A stretch of DNA of 64,000 nucleotides from DALYJJ01 sp033763935 (GCA_033763935.1 JANRJO010000098.1:1-64000), one strand, 5' to 3'; shown: positions 1 to 7,206, numbered from the stretch's first letter. Numbers and translations are program-made. The notes: generated by a model not told the origin, from the letters alone.

Positions 1-122
1 GCAACGCAGGGATGCGACTCGAGCGCCGACTCAAGGGCCGGAATGGCCGGGGCGGCTTCGTCCGCCCCACTCAATTCAGACGCCCAGGTCGCTAACTTAT
101 TGCGGGCTGATTTTGGTCTTGA

Positions 123-284
123 CAACCGGGACCACCTTCTATCACTGTCTGGGACGTCCTGAACTGGCTCGCGGCCGGTATGTCCGAGCGGGAGATCCTC
201 GACGACTATCCCGAACTCCAGTCCGAGGACTTTCGCGCGGTCTATGAGTTTGCGGCCCGGATGGGCAAGCGTGTTGCTCTGTGA
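123..284 (+). pseudogene. DUF433 antitoxin, 5'-truncated remnant
   Basis: The frame ending at the TGA at 282-284 gives a C-terminal DUF433 sequence (TVWDVLNWLAAGMSERE followed by DDYPELQSEDFRAVYEFAA), the helical part normally downstream of the RGTR(I/V)TVWD motif. Upstream of about 129 the resemblance is lost and a stop lies at 120-122, so the N-terminal half is missing. DUF433 proteins are usually antitoxins of DUF5615 PIN-like toxins, and such a toxin start overlaps this gene by 4 nt. An internal ATG at 180 could still be used, but the product would lack its N-terminal domain. I read it as the left half of a decayed toxin-antitoxin pair. Confidence 0.6.
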
Positions 285-367
285 AATTGCTGTTGGACGA
301 GAAGTTGTCGCGCAAGCTCGTCGCGCGTACGCCGAGTTTGTACTCCGGCGCGACGCCATACGATTGA
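281..367 (+). pseudogene. DUF5615 (Mut7-C/PIN-like) toxin, broken
   Basis: A GTG at 281 overlaps the DUF433 stop (GTGA overlap) and begins VKLLLDEKLSRKLVAR, the typical opening of DUF5615 toxins (LLLDExLS holds the first acidic residue). The frame stops at 365-367 after 28 residues, whereas intact members run about 110-120 residues. The sequence on to about 500 may hold scrambled remains, but no frame is intact. The usual translational coupling of the pair is preserved although both partners are damaged. Confidence 0.5.
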
Positions 368-556
368 CAGAGTTCGCGGGCGATCCTGACCTCGGCATCC
401 TCGTGCTTGATCGCTGACGGTCGATACGATTACCTTCCTTCTGAAGGCGACTTCCCGGAACTCATCGATGACGCTCTCGGCCCTCCCAAGAAGGGCAGCA
501 CGACGGGGTGTATCATCAGGCTGGCTGCATAGCCGATTCCGAACCGAGGCGCCAGG

Positions 557-1324
557 ATGAGCGAACATATCAAGCTCCGGGTGGACGATGGGGTACTCGA
601 GATCACGTTCGCGCGGCCGGACAAGAAGAATGCCCTGTCGAACGAGATGTATGTCGCGGCGCGAGAGGCGCTGGACGGGGCGCAAGGGGACAGGGCCGTT
701 CGCGTTGTGCTTTTCAGCGCGGAGGGCGGGGCCTTCACGGCGGGTAACGACATTGCCGAATTCGCGGCTTTCGGCGGCGGGCAGGGAGGTGAACTGCAGG
801 CGCTTTCCTTCATCGAAGCGCTGACCCGGGCGGAGAAGCCGATCGTGGCAGCGGTTCCGGGGCTCGCTGTGGGGGTCGGCACCACCATGCTCCTGCATTG
901 CGACCTGGTTTACGTTGCCGAGACCGCTACCTTGTCCGCTCCCTTTGTGAACCTGGGGCTGGCGCCGGAGGCTGCCTCGAGTCTCCTGCTGCCGGCGTGT
1001 ATCGGGCATGTGCGCGCGTTTGCGATGTTCGCGCTGGGGGAGTCGCTTTCGGGTGTCGAGGCGGTTCGGCTGGGGCTCGCTAACCGGGCGCTGCCGGAGA
1101 GCGAGGTGCTCGGGGCGGCGCGGGCGGCGGCTCGGGCGCTGGCACAGAAGCCGGTCGCTTCGATGATCGCCACCAAGAAACTCATGCGTGACGCGGGCGC
1201 GCTGCTGGCGCGGGTGCAGGCGGAGAGCGTGGTGTTCGGGGAGCGGTTGAAGAGCGGCGAGGCGCGCGAGGCGCTGCGGGCGTTTGCGGAGCGGCGGCCT
1301 CCCGATTTTTCGCAGTTCTGGTAG
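557..1324 (+). CDS. enoyl-CoA hydratase/isomerase family protein, probably delta3,delta2-enoyl-CoA isomerase type
   Basis: Crotonase fold of 255 aa, the usual family length. The oxyanion-hole segment is at residues 62-66 (AGNDI) and the second glycine loop near 105-108 (VGVG). The two glutamates of true hydratases are absent: the first position (GGGxE in hydratases) is a threonine and the second (QPE) is SAPF. Instead Glu138 in GLAPEAASS sits where peroxisomal-type isomerases (ECI2/PECI) keep their single catalytic glutamate. Isomerisation of 3-enoyl-CoA to 2-trans-enoyl-CoA in unsaturated fatty-acid oxidation is therefore more likely than hydration. Cytosolic, monocistronic, with no other beta-oxidation gene nearby. 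A purine-rich stretch (GAGGCGCCAGG) precedes the ATG. Confidence 0.85.
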   Translation: MSEHIKLRVDDGVLEITFARPDKKNALSNEMYVAAREALDGAQGDRAVRVVLFSAEGGAFTAGNDIAEFAAFGGGQGGELQALSFIEALTRAEKPIVAAVPGLAVGVGTTMLLHCDLVYVAETATLSAPFVNLGLAPEAASSLLLPACIGHVRAFAMFALGESLSGVEAVRLGLANRALPESEVLGAARAAARALAQKPVASMIATKKLMRDAGALLARVQAESVVFGERLKSGEAREALRAFAERRPPDFSQFW

Positions 1325-1328
1325 GAGG

Positions 1329-1655
1329 CTAGAGGTTCTCTTCCTTTTCGAGGATGAAGAAGCCGCTCTCGGCCTCGGGGCCGCCGTCGGTGCGGGTCCA
1401 GGCGACACGGGCGCGGCCTGCCGATTTTCTGCAGAGAAAGGCGATCTCGGCTCCTGACCGGAAGGGCGAGCCGACGTAGCGGGCGCGGAATCCGTGCTCG
1501 CTCTCATCGAGCAGACGTCCCTTGCAGGTGATGCCGCGGCCGGCGGAATCCGCGCCGAGCAGCCAGACGGGTCCGCTGGCCTCGCGGCGGGGCTCGCCGC
1601 GGCGCTCAATCTCCGTTACAAGCGACGGCCGGCTGCCGGTCCGCGGTGATTCCAT
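1329..1655 (-). CDS. PilZ domain protein (c-di-GMP effector candidate)
   Basis: 108 aa consisting of little more than one PilZ domain. The two c-di-GMP signatures are visible: an arginine-rich RRGEPRRE at residues 18-25 and DESEHG at 50-55, matching (D/N)xSxxG. No second domain, so it probably acts as a stand-alone adaptor. The ATG at 1655 lies inside the 3' end of the preceding sigma-54 activator gene (50-nt overlap, same strand, different frame), which suggests translational coupling and one operon. No internal ATG or GTG after the overlap would keep the RxxxR motif. The process controlled is not visible here. Confidence 0.7.
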   Translation of the reverse strand: MESPRTGSRPSLVTEIERRGEPRREASGPVWLLGADSAGRGITCKGRLLDESEHGFRARYVGSPFRSGAEIAFLCRKSAGRARVAWTRTDGGPEAESGFFILEKEENL

Positions 1656-2592
1656 AAGTCTTCAACTTTCTCGCGATGGTGCGGCTGGAGATGCCGAGCA
1701 TGGCGGCGGCTTTGGTCTGGTTGCCGCCGGCGGCGGCGAGGCCGTTCATTATGAGGGCCCGTTCCATTTCTTCGAGGTTCATGCCGGAGAGGAACGGCGG
1801 GTGCGCGTTGGCATAGGGGGGTGCGGTGTCCCCCCAGTCGAGGTGTGCGGGACCGATGACGCCGTCGTCGGCGAGCAAGGCGGCCTTGGTGACGACGCCG
1901 CGCAGTTCGCGGACGTTGCCGGGCCAGTCGTAGGCGCGCAGGGCCTGGAGGGCGGCGGCGCTCAGGGTGGCCGAGGGGGCCTGCTGTTCGAGGAAGTAGA
2001 GCGCGAGGGCTTCGATATCGTCGCCGCGTTCGCGGAGAGGAGGAATGCGGAGGCGCAACTGGTTGAGGCGGTAGAACAGGTCCTTGCGGAACCTGCCGTT
2101 GCGGGTGGCCTCCTCGAGGGATTGATTGGTGGCGGCGACGATGCGCACGTCGGCCGTTACTTTTCGTGTGCCGCCGAGGCGGTAATAGGGCACGCCGTCG
2201 AGGACGCGGAGCAGCTTGACCTGCATGCGCGGATCGAGCTCGCCGATTTCGTCGAGGAAGAGGGTTCCGGTGCCGGCGAGTTCGAACAAGCCCTGCTTCG
2301 TGGTGGCGGCGCCGCTGAAGGCGCCCTTCTCGTAACCGAAGAGTTCGCTCTCCACGAGGTGCTCCGGCAGCGCGCCGCAGTTGACGTCGACCCAGGGGCG
2401 GGCGCAGCGGGCGGAGAGGTGATGCAGGGCCCGCGCGATCCACTCCTTGCCGACGCCGCTTTCGCCGGTGATGAGGACGGTGGCCTTCGACTGGGCCACG
2501 CGCGCTACCGTGGCGAGCAGGTTGCGCATGACCTGGCTGGCGACGACGCCGGTCATGCCGACGAACTCGTGGCGAACGGGGGCGGCGGTCAT
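1606..2592 (-). CDS. sigma-54-dependent transcriptional activator without receiver domain
   Basis: AAA+ enhancer-binding protein of about 328 aa. Counting from the ATG at 2592, Walker A (GESGVGKE) is at 43-50, the sigma-54 contact loop at 90-95 reads GAFSGA instead of GAFTGA, Walker B (GTLFLDEIGE) is at 109-118, and a Fis-type helix-turn-helix lies at the C terminus (NQTKAAAMLGISSRTIARKL). There is no N-terminal receiver, GAF or PAS domain, as in PspF, so activity is probably set by a partner protein; the overlapping PilZ gene is an obvious candidate. A GTG 72 nt further upstream is possible, but the ATG at 2592 has a better ribosome site (AAGGG) and starts directly before the AAA+ domain. 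Serine in the contact loop occurs in some functional members. Confidence 0.88.
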   Translation of the reverse strand: MTAAPVRHEFVGMTGVVASQVMRNLLATVARVAQSKATVLITGESGVGKEWIARALHHLSARCARPWVDVNCGALPEHLVESELFGYEKGAFSGAATTKQGLFELAGTGTLFLDEIGELDPRMQVKLLRVLDGVPYYRLGGTRKVTADVRIVAATNQSLEEATRNGRFRKDLFYRLNQLRLRIPPLRERGDDIEALALYFLEQQAPSATLSAAALQALRAYDWPGNVRELRGVVTKAALLADDGVIGPAHLDWGDTAPPYANAHPPFLSGMNLEEMERALIMNGLAAAGGNQTKAAAMLGISSRTIARKLKTYGITADRQPAVACNGD

Positions 2593-2886
2593 CGCGGCGC
2601 CCTTGTTCGGCGACGGCCGGGCGGGCCGGGCACCCTTGCGGCGGGCAGTGATCGGAACGCACACGCGCAGGCGGCTACACGGGAGGCGGCGGTCCGAAAC
2701 GAGGGCATACGGTTTTCCTATCGACTCCGGGAGGCGGAGCTTTACGGCTGGCGTTGCCCTATAGTCGCTTGACCTTAGCGGATGGCGGCCGTAGCCCGGG
2801 ACGGGGGTCCGTACTAAGAAGGATCGGGCGGCGGGGGCGGGGACGTTTCCCTGATGGAAGCACTCAGGTCAACGCCTGTGCGGGAA

Positions 2887-3729
2887 TCAGCCGACCGAGT
2901 GGCCGGACTGTTGCCTGGCCCAGGTGGCGGGGGGCTGGCCGATGAGAGTGCGGAAATCGCGGTTGAGGTGCGCCTGGTCGTAGTAGCCGAGGCGCTGCGC
3001 GAGTTCAGACATGTTGATGGGCTGGCGTTGCTCGATCGTTGCCGCGGCTTCCTTCAGCCGGAACCTCCGCAGGATCCACTTGGGTGACACGCCGACATGC
3101 TGGTGGAAGAGCCGCTGTAGCGTTCGGACGCTGGCGCCGAACGAGTGGGCGGCCTCATCCGTGGTCAGCATTTGGGGGTCCGCCTCCATACGGTCGATCA
3201 GTGCTTCCAGGCTGGCGCCGATCTGGTCACGGCGCGGCTCCCTCATCCGCAATGCACCTTGCAGCAACTCCATGAGGCCCGGCTTATCGGTGTCTCTCGC
3301 CAGGCGCTGCAAGGCCGCGCTGTCCACGCCGGGCAGAACGTCGGTGAGGGGATGGCGCCGGTTGGTGAATCGTGCCACCGGCTGCCGCACGACTGGGTAG
3401 AACCCGCAGGGCCGGAATCGCAGGCCGAACACGAAGCCCTCTCCGGCGAGCGTGGTGGAGAAGGCGCCCGTCACGATGCCCAACACTTCCGCGCGCCCGG
3501 AGTGGTCCACCACGATCTGCACGGACGGGTTCGGCAGCACCTGCTGGGTGAAGGTCTGGTCGTTTGGCAATCGCCATTCCATGGTCCAGGCGACGGCGAC
3601 GAAGGGGGCGAGGTCCGCGGAGGGCATCAGATGCCCGCGCACACACACGCGGTCGAGTGAGCCGGCGTTCAGCAGGGTGACCTGGGGTCGCGGGGAGCCA
3701 CTCGCTGCAGGGTTGGCGGGTTTTTCCAA
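2887..3729 (-). CDS. AraC family transcriptional regulator
   Basis: 280 aa with an N-terminal sensor of the DUF6597 kind found in many environmental AraC proteins (phrases such as LPNPSVQIVVDHSG and FGLRFRPCGFYPV) and a C-terminal AraC double helix-turn-helix from about residue 165 to 272 (SVRTLQRLFHQHVGVSPKW; AQRLGYYDQAHLNRDF). It diverges from the DUF998 membrane-protein gene, whose ATG is only 35 nt away, so it probably controls that gene and itself. The effector is unknown. A 220-nt stretch upstream of the next gene (2665-2886) shows nothing recognisable. Confidence 0.85.
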   Translation of the reverse strand: MEKPANPAASGSPRPQVTLLNAGSLDRVCVRGHLMPSADLAPFVAVAWTMEWRLPNDQTFTQQVLPNPSVQIVVDHSGRAEVLGIVTGAFSTTLAGEGFVFGLRFRPCGFYPVVRQPVARFTNRRHPLTDVLPGVDSAALQRLARDTDKPGLMELLQGALRMREPRRDQIGASLEALIDRMEADPQMLTTDEAAHSFGASVRTLQRLFHQHVGVSPKWILRRFRLKEAAATIEQRQPINMSELAQRLGYYDQAHLNRDFRTLIGQPPATWARQQSGHSVG

Positions 3730-3764
3730 GACGGCTGTGCTCTCTACCCCCGATCATAGGCGCA

Positions 3765-4373
3765 ATGCTGACCACGCGGTGCTCGTTCGTCCTGATCCTG
3801 CTGTTCGTCGCCGCCTCTGTGGCCGTACATCCGGCGCAGCCGTCGTTCGATCCGATCGATGTCGCGCTGAGCTATTACATGAACGGCGCTCTGGGTTGGC
3901 TGCTGGGAGTGGGGCTCATCAGTTTGGGGGCGGGGTCACTCCTGTTGGGCGTGGCGCTCCGGGCTGACCGTCGTGAGGGTGTGTCCATTGCAGGCCTGAT
4001 GCTGCTGGGAGTTTGGGCAGTGGGCTGCGTGATAGGCGGGTTGTTTCCGCCTGATCCTTACGGCCAATGGAGCCGGCCTCCGTCGACTTCCGGCCTGGTG
4101 CATGGCGTGGCCGCGATGGCGGCCTTTGTCTGCTTTCCGGGCGCGGCGATCGCTCTTTCGCGGAAACTGAGCGTCCGGCTCCAGTGGGTGGCCGGCGTTT
4201 GCGCTCTGATGACGGTGCTTTTGTTCCTCTGTCTGGCTCCGGTCTTCCAGCACCGCCCCCCTTATGCGTTCGGTCTTGTGGAGCGGGTGGCTTTGGGGTG
4301 TGATGTTGGCTGGCTGCTGATGGCGAACATCACGGGTTTGCTGGGTCGCGGTCGAAGACCATCCGGGTCTTGA
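3765..4373 (+). CDS. DUF998 family integral membrane protein
   Basis: 202 aa with about six hydrophobic segments and the conserved Pro-rich loop of DUF998 (GGLFPPDPYGQW followed by GLVHGVAAMAAF). Function of the family is unknown. Divergent from the AraC gene at 3729, with both promoters squeezed into 35 nt or inside the coding regions. Its last 44 nt overlap tail-to-tail with the secreted protein gene on the other strand (4330-4794), so the final residues (RGRRPSGS) are coded opposite that gene's end. Confidence 0.75.
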   Translation: MLTTRCSFVLILLFVAASVAVHPAQPSFDPIDVALSYYMNGALGWLLGVGLISLGAGSLLLGVALRADRREGVSIAGLMLLGVWAVGCVIGGLFPPDPYGQWSRPPSTSGLVHGVAAMAAFVCFPGAAIALSRKLSVRLQWVAGVCALMTVLLFLCLAPVFQHRPPYAFGLVERVALGCDVGWLLMANITGLLGRGRRPSGS

Positions 4374-4794
4374 AGGGCCGCTGCTTCGCGTCGGTTCCGG
4401 AGACGGTGGCGGTGAGGGATTTGCCGTCGCGGGACACTTCGTAAGTGGCGCGGCCGACGATCTGTCCTTCGCGCTCACTTTCGACGAGGAGGGTGTGAGG
4501 GTCGGGGCGGGTGACGGTGATTGTCACGCCGGGCGCGGCGGGTACGGGGCGTTCTTTGCCGTCGGGAACGAACCGTTGCGGCGTTTCCTTGACCGCTTTG
4601 CCGGCGGCGTTCACGCCTTCGGCGCTCAGGAGGTAGGCCTCGCCGTCCCGTTCCCAATGGACCTTGGCCCGCGCGGCGCGGTGATTGGGATCCATCGCGG
4701 ATTTCTCGGGGTTCATGGTCCAGGTACCGACGAACGGGTCGGGCGTTTGCGCGGCCAGGAGCGCGATGCAGGCGAGTACGATTGCCCTGTGCAT
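4330..4794 (-). CDS. small secreted lipocalin-like protein
   Basis: 154 aa beginning with a clear signal peptide (MHRAIVLACIALLAAQT). The mature part opens with DPFVGTWTMNPEKS, the typical N-terminal strand of a beta-barrel family common as secreted hypothetical proteins in Acidobacteria (FxGTWxLNxxKS), and continues as alternating beta strands to TRMVFDRDPANP. No catalytic motif. Periplasmic location is inferred. It overlaps the convergent DUF998 gene by 44 nt. Its upstream region (4795-4850) abuts the PadR promoter region. Confidence 0.65.
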   Translation of the reverse strand: MHRAIVLACIALLAAQTPDPFVGTWTMNPEKSAMDPNHRAARAKVHWERDGEAYLLSAEGVNAAGKAVKETPQRFVPDGKERPVPAAPGVTITVTRPDPHTLLVESEREGQIVGRATYEVSRDGKSLTATVSGTDAKQRPFKTRMVFDRDPANP

Positions 4795-4847
4795 TCGAAC
4801 CTCCCTTCTGCCGGGGCAGATGCAGTCCTTTGTACCAGATTTCTTCC

Positions 4848-4898
4848 TTGACTGCTTAGGAGAGACGCTGTTACTGTTCTCCTATTCCATTTAGGAGA
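4848..4898 (+). promoter_or_regulatory. promoter and palindromic operator of the PadR gene at 4907
   Basis: A -35-like TTGACT (4848-4853) is followed by TAGGAGA (4857-4863), its reverse complement TCTCCTA (4878-4884), and a third direct copy TAGGAGA (4892-4898). The last copy overlaps the ribosome site of the GTG start at 4907. Arms with about 14 nt between them flanking the promoter fit autorepression by the PadR dimer. The operator assignment is inference from symmetry and position. Confidence 0.6.
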
Positions 4899-4906
4899 AA
4901 AGACCG

Positions 4907-5248
4907 GTGAACGAGGGCGGGGCGCTGCTGCCGGGGACGCTGGACCTGTTGATCCTGAAGGCGGTCTCGCTGGGGAAGTTGCACGGGTACGGCGTGCTGC
5001 TGCGAATCGAGCAGATCACGGGAGGGGCGCTCGAGATCCAGCAGGGCGCGCTCTACCCGGCGTTGTACCGGCTGGAACGGCGGGGGCTCATCGAGGGCGA
5101 ATGGGGGGCATCGGAGAACAACCGGCGGGCGAAGTTTTACCGGCTGACGAAGGCGGGGCGGGCGCGCCTGGAGGAAGAAGCGACGAACTGGAACCGGTTC
5201 GCGGGCGCGGTGGCTATGGCGCTGCGGACGCGGCGCGGGGAGGTGTGA
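4907..5248 (+). CDS. PadR family transcriptional repressor (orphan of an ADOP operon)
   Basis: 113 aa, the size of PadR-s1 proteins: winged helix (LLPGTLDLLILKAVSLGKLHGYGV to LEIQQGALYPALYRLERRGLI) and a C-terminal dimerisation helix. GTG start with AGGAGA directly upstream. Two other PadR genes in this window (18855 and 40304) are each followed within 5 nt by a giant ADOP permease; here the permease is reduced to a stub that starts at 5245, inside the PadR stop. The regulator has therefore lost its usual co-transcribed partner but keeps an intact frame and operator. Ligand unknown. Confidence 0.88.
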   Translation: MNEGGALLPGTLDLLILKAVSLGKLHGYGVLLRIEQITGGALEIQQGALYPALYRLERRGLIEGEWGASENNRRAKFYRLTKAGRARLEEEATNWNRFAGAVAMALRTRRGEV

Positions 5249-5310
5249 GAGCGCGCGGGTGGTGGAGAGATCTGTGGCGGAAGCGCTAGCTCGATGAAGA
5301 GATGCGCGGG
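5245..5310 (+). pseudogene. ADOP permease, 5' stub only
   Basis: A GTG at 5245 overlaps the PadR stop and encodes VRARGWWRDLWRKR, then TAG (5287-5289), then LDEEMR in the same frame. This matches the N-terminal cytoplasmic segment of ADOP permeases (compare the paralogue at 19207: an RLW motif, then a RELDDEIRFHLE segment). Nothing recognisable of the remaining 800 or so residues follows; from about 5347 the sequence is the left copy of a direct repeat. Read as a permease removed when the neighbouring Phd/VapC cassette or its repeat arrived. Confidence 0.6.
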
Positions 5311-5346
5311 GGTGATGGCGGTGGTGGGGTTGGGTGCAGCGGTAGG

Positions 5347-5418
5347 GCCGGCGCAGCGGGGATTCCGCATCGAGGCGAGCGAGGCGTTGCGAGGGGACGG
5401 GTGAAGCGGGGGCGGGGG
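5347..5418 (+). repeat. left direct repeat flanking the Phd/VapC module
   Basis: About 70 bp resembling 6277-6348. Bases 5371-5402 are identical to 6301-6332 (32 bp, beginning CGAGGCGAGCGAGGCG), and flanking stretches match imperfectly (CCGGCGCRGCGGGGATT on the left, a GGGGGCGGG run on the right). No coding role recognised. Confidence 0.8.
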
Positions 5419-5468
5419 GCTGATCGAACTCGAACGGGGGCCTCGAAGGAGGACGGCCGGCGGAGTGT

Positions 5469-5492
5469 TAGAATCTGACTAGAGTAGTCAGA
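5469..5492 (+). promoter_or_regulatory. -10 box and operator of the phd/vapC operon
   Basis: TAGAAT at 5469-5474 is one base off the -10 consensus. It runs into a perfect palindrome, TCTGACTA-GAG-TAGTCAGA (5474-5492), ending 10 nt before the antitoxin ATG. Position over the transcription start fits conditional autorepression by a Phd-type antitoxin or the antitoxin-toxin complex. Confidence 0.7.
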
Positions 5493-5502
5493 CCAAAGAG
5501 AA

Positions 5503-5817
5503 ATGAACAAGACACGACGGCCTAAACCAAAAGCCGGCGCTGCCGAGCGACGTGCCGCTCCGCAGGAGTGGCAGTTGCAGGAGGCAAAGGCCAGATTCAG
5601 CGAGGTGTTTCGCTTGGCCCGCGAGCGGGGTCCGCAGCGCGTGACCAAGCACGGAAGGGAAGCTGTCATGGTCATTCCGGCTGAGGAATATGCTCGAATC
5701 ACCACACCGCAGCGTGGTCCCGGCGGCATCGTGCAATTCTTCGCAGCCTCCCCTCTCCGCAACGCGGGCGTTGAGCTGTCCCGAGTCCGCGACTACGGCA
5801 GGGCGATTGACCTGTGA
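5503..5817 (+). CDS. Phd/YefM-type antitoxin
   Basis: 104 aa. The central region (WQLQEAKARFSEVFRLARE followed by PQRVTKHGREAVMVIPAEEY) is a standard Phd/YefM DNA-binding fold; the C-terminal tail (about 80-104) would wrap the toxin. A basic 20-residue N-terminal extension (KTRRPKPKAGAAERR) precedes the fold and is unusual. The stop overlaps the toxin start by 4 nt. A perfect 8-bp-arm palindrome lies just upstream. Third positions are visibly less G/C-rich than in neighbouring genes, which fits acquisition. Confidence 0.88.
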   Translation: MNKTRRPKPKAGAAERRAAPQEWQLQEAKARFSEVFRLARERGPQRVTKHGREAVMVIPAEEYARITTPQRGPGGIVQFFAASPLRNAGVELSRVRDYGRAIDL

Positions 5818-6236
5818 ATGGGTTTCTGCTCGACACGAATGTAGTCTCCGAACTGGTGAAGCCGCAGCCCGACGCGAACGTTGTTCGCTGGATCGAGGAA
5901 ACCGACGAGGCGATTCTGTTTCTGAGCGTCATCACCGTTGGAGAGATCAGGAACGGTATCGAACGGCTCACTCGGGGGAGACGCCGAGGCCGATTGGACT
6001 CCTGGCTAAGGATCGACCTGCGGGCCCGCTTTCGGGATCGCATACTGCCGGTCGACGAGTTTGTGGCGGAGCGTTGGGGCACATTGTCCGCCATTGCCAA
6101 CGCTCGAGGTAGACCCGTGCCGGTGATCGACGGACTGCTTGCCGCCACCGCTGCGCATCACGACCTTATTCTGGTGACCAGAAACGTAGAGGATCTTGCC
6201 GGAACCGACGTGCCAACCCTAAACCCTTGGTTGTAG
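5814..6236 (+). CDS. VapC-like PIN-domain toxin ribonuclease
   Basis: 140 aa PIN domain with GTG start overlapping the antitoxin stop (GTGA). Catalytic acidic residues are present: Asp7 (LLDTNVVSEL), Glu44 (TVGEIRNGIERL), Asp106 (VIDGLLAATA) and the TRNVEDL motif near 122-128. Full length, so probably active, cutting tRNA or other RNA when the antitoxin is degraded. Paired with a Phd-type rather than an AbrB-type antitoxin, a common combination. The module lies between two copies of an imperfect 70-bp repeat. Confidence 0.88.
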   Translation: MNGFLLDTNVVSELVKPQPDANVVRWIEETDEAILFLSVITVGEIRNGIERLTRGRRRGRLDSWLRIDLRARFRDRILPVDEFVAERWGTLSAIANARGRPVPVIDGLLAATAAHHDLILVTRNVEDLAGTDVPTLNPWL

Positions 6237-6276
6237 GGATGGGACTACTGTGTGGCCGCAGGGAGATTCTCGTCAC

Positions 6277-6348
6277 GCCGGCGCGGCGGGGATTGCGGAG
6301 CGAGGCGAGCGAGGCGTTGCGAGGGGACGGGTAAAGGTGGGGGCGGGT
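6277..6348 (+). repeat. right direct repeat flanking the Phd/VapC module
   Basis: Second copy of the repeat at 5347-5418, offset by exactly 930 bp over the identical 32-bp core (6301-6332). It begins 40 nt after the toxin stop and ends shortly before the convergent gene at 6372. Confidence 0.8.
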
Positions 6349-6371
6349 GTGATCCGCCCCCGAAGGAAAGG

Positions 6372-7106
6372 CTACCGGTTCGTGAGACCGTAGATGCGCG
6401 AGCGGCGGCGTTGTTCGGCGCTCATGCCGCTGGTGGAACCGAGCGAAGAGCCGAGGCCGGTGCGGGTTCCCGTGGTGGAAGTGGTCCCGGTGGAGCTGGC
6501 GCCGAGGGTGCTCGAGCCGGTCCGGGTGCCGGTGGTTTCGTAGTCGTACTCCGAGGCGTTGGGGTCGAACTTCGACCAGCCGCTGGAGCGGTACTGAGCG
6601 CCGCGCTCTTCGATGTCGACGGCGCCGTGGTCGTCCATGATGTTGCGGACGTTGTCGGCTTCCACGCTGTCGCAACGGACGGTGACGAGGGTGCCGCCAC
6701 GACGGACGCCTTCGGCGTAGACATGCGCTTCCTCATCGGGAACGCCGGCGTCCTTAATGGCGCCGATGATGCCGCCGCCGACGGCGCCGATGCCGGCTCC
6801 GGCGAGGGTGGTGGCGATGGGACCGGCGGCGATGATGGGGCCGAGTCCGGGAATGGCGAGGGCTCCGAGGCCAATGAGGAGGCCGCCGAGGCCGCCGAAG
6901 AGGGCGCCGCCGGCGATATTCTCGCCCACGGACGTGCCGTCGGTTGTCTTCTCATCCCCGGTGCGCGAGGTCATCTTGCCTTTGCGGTTGCTGGCGACGA
7001 TGGAGATATCGTCGCCGCGGATGCCCGCGTCGCGGAGCGCTTCCAAGCAATCCTGGGCGTCGTCATGCGAATCGAAAAGCCCGACTACGGTAGTATCGTT
7101 AGCCAT
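6372..7106 (-). CDS. general-stress-type protein (YflT/GSP17M-like) with glycine-rich hydrophobic core and Ser/Thr-rich tail
   Basis: 244 aa from the ATG at 7106, chosen because AGGAGGAG lies about 11 nt upstream; an earlier in-frame ATG at 7154 has no such site. Residues 1-45 form an alpha/beta unit (TTVVGLFDSHDDAQDCLEAL) seen in heat-induced GSP17M proteins. Then comes a long Gly/Ala-rich hydrophobic stretch (about 65-125) with glycine-zipper spacing, probably membrane-active, a second alpha/beta repeat (GGTLVTVRCDSVEADNVRNI), and a low-complexity Gly/Ser/Thr tail. No enzyme motif. Likely a stress or envelope protein; the molecular role is unknown. Confidence 0.7.
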   Translation of the reverse strand: MANDTTVVGLFDSHDDAQDCLEALRDAGIRGDDISIVASNRKGKMTSRTGDEKTTDGTSVGENIAGGALFGGLGGLLIGLGALAIPGLGPIIAAGPIATTLAGAGIGAVGGGIIGAIKDAGVPDEEAHVYAEGVRRGGTLVTVRCDSVEADNVRNIMDDHGAVDIEERGAQYRSSGWSKFDPNASEYDYETTGTRTGSSTLGASSTGTTSTTGTRTGLGSSLGSTSGMSAEQRRRSRIYGLTNR

Positions 7107-7188
7107 CTTTACGTGACTCCTCCTGGGCGCACAGCGCCCGAAGATAGACGCCACCGGAGAGCACGAGTATCAGCGAAAATGAAACCGC

Positions 7189-7206
7189 TTCATCTGATAA
7201 GATGAA
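7189..7206 (+). promoter_or_regulatory. palindromic operator candidate upstream of the MFS operon
   Basis: Perfect inverted repeat TTCATCT-GATA-AGATGAA, 24 nt before the MFS start codon. Size and symmetry fit a GntR/FadR-type dimer site, but no such regulator is encoded in the window. Confidence 0.5.

Noticed and set aside
242..1609. Long minus-strand frame opposite the enoyl-CoA isomerase gene
   Set aside because: Arg/Pro-rich composition and no recognisable domain; the plus-strand crotonase is conserved. Such antisense frames are common here because of high GC.
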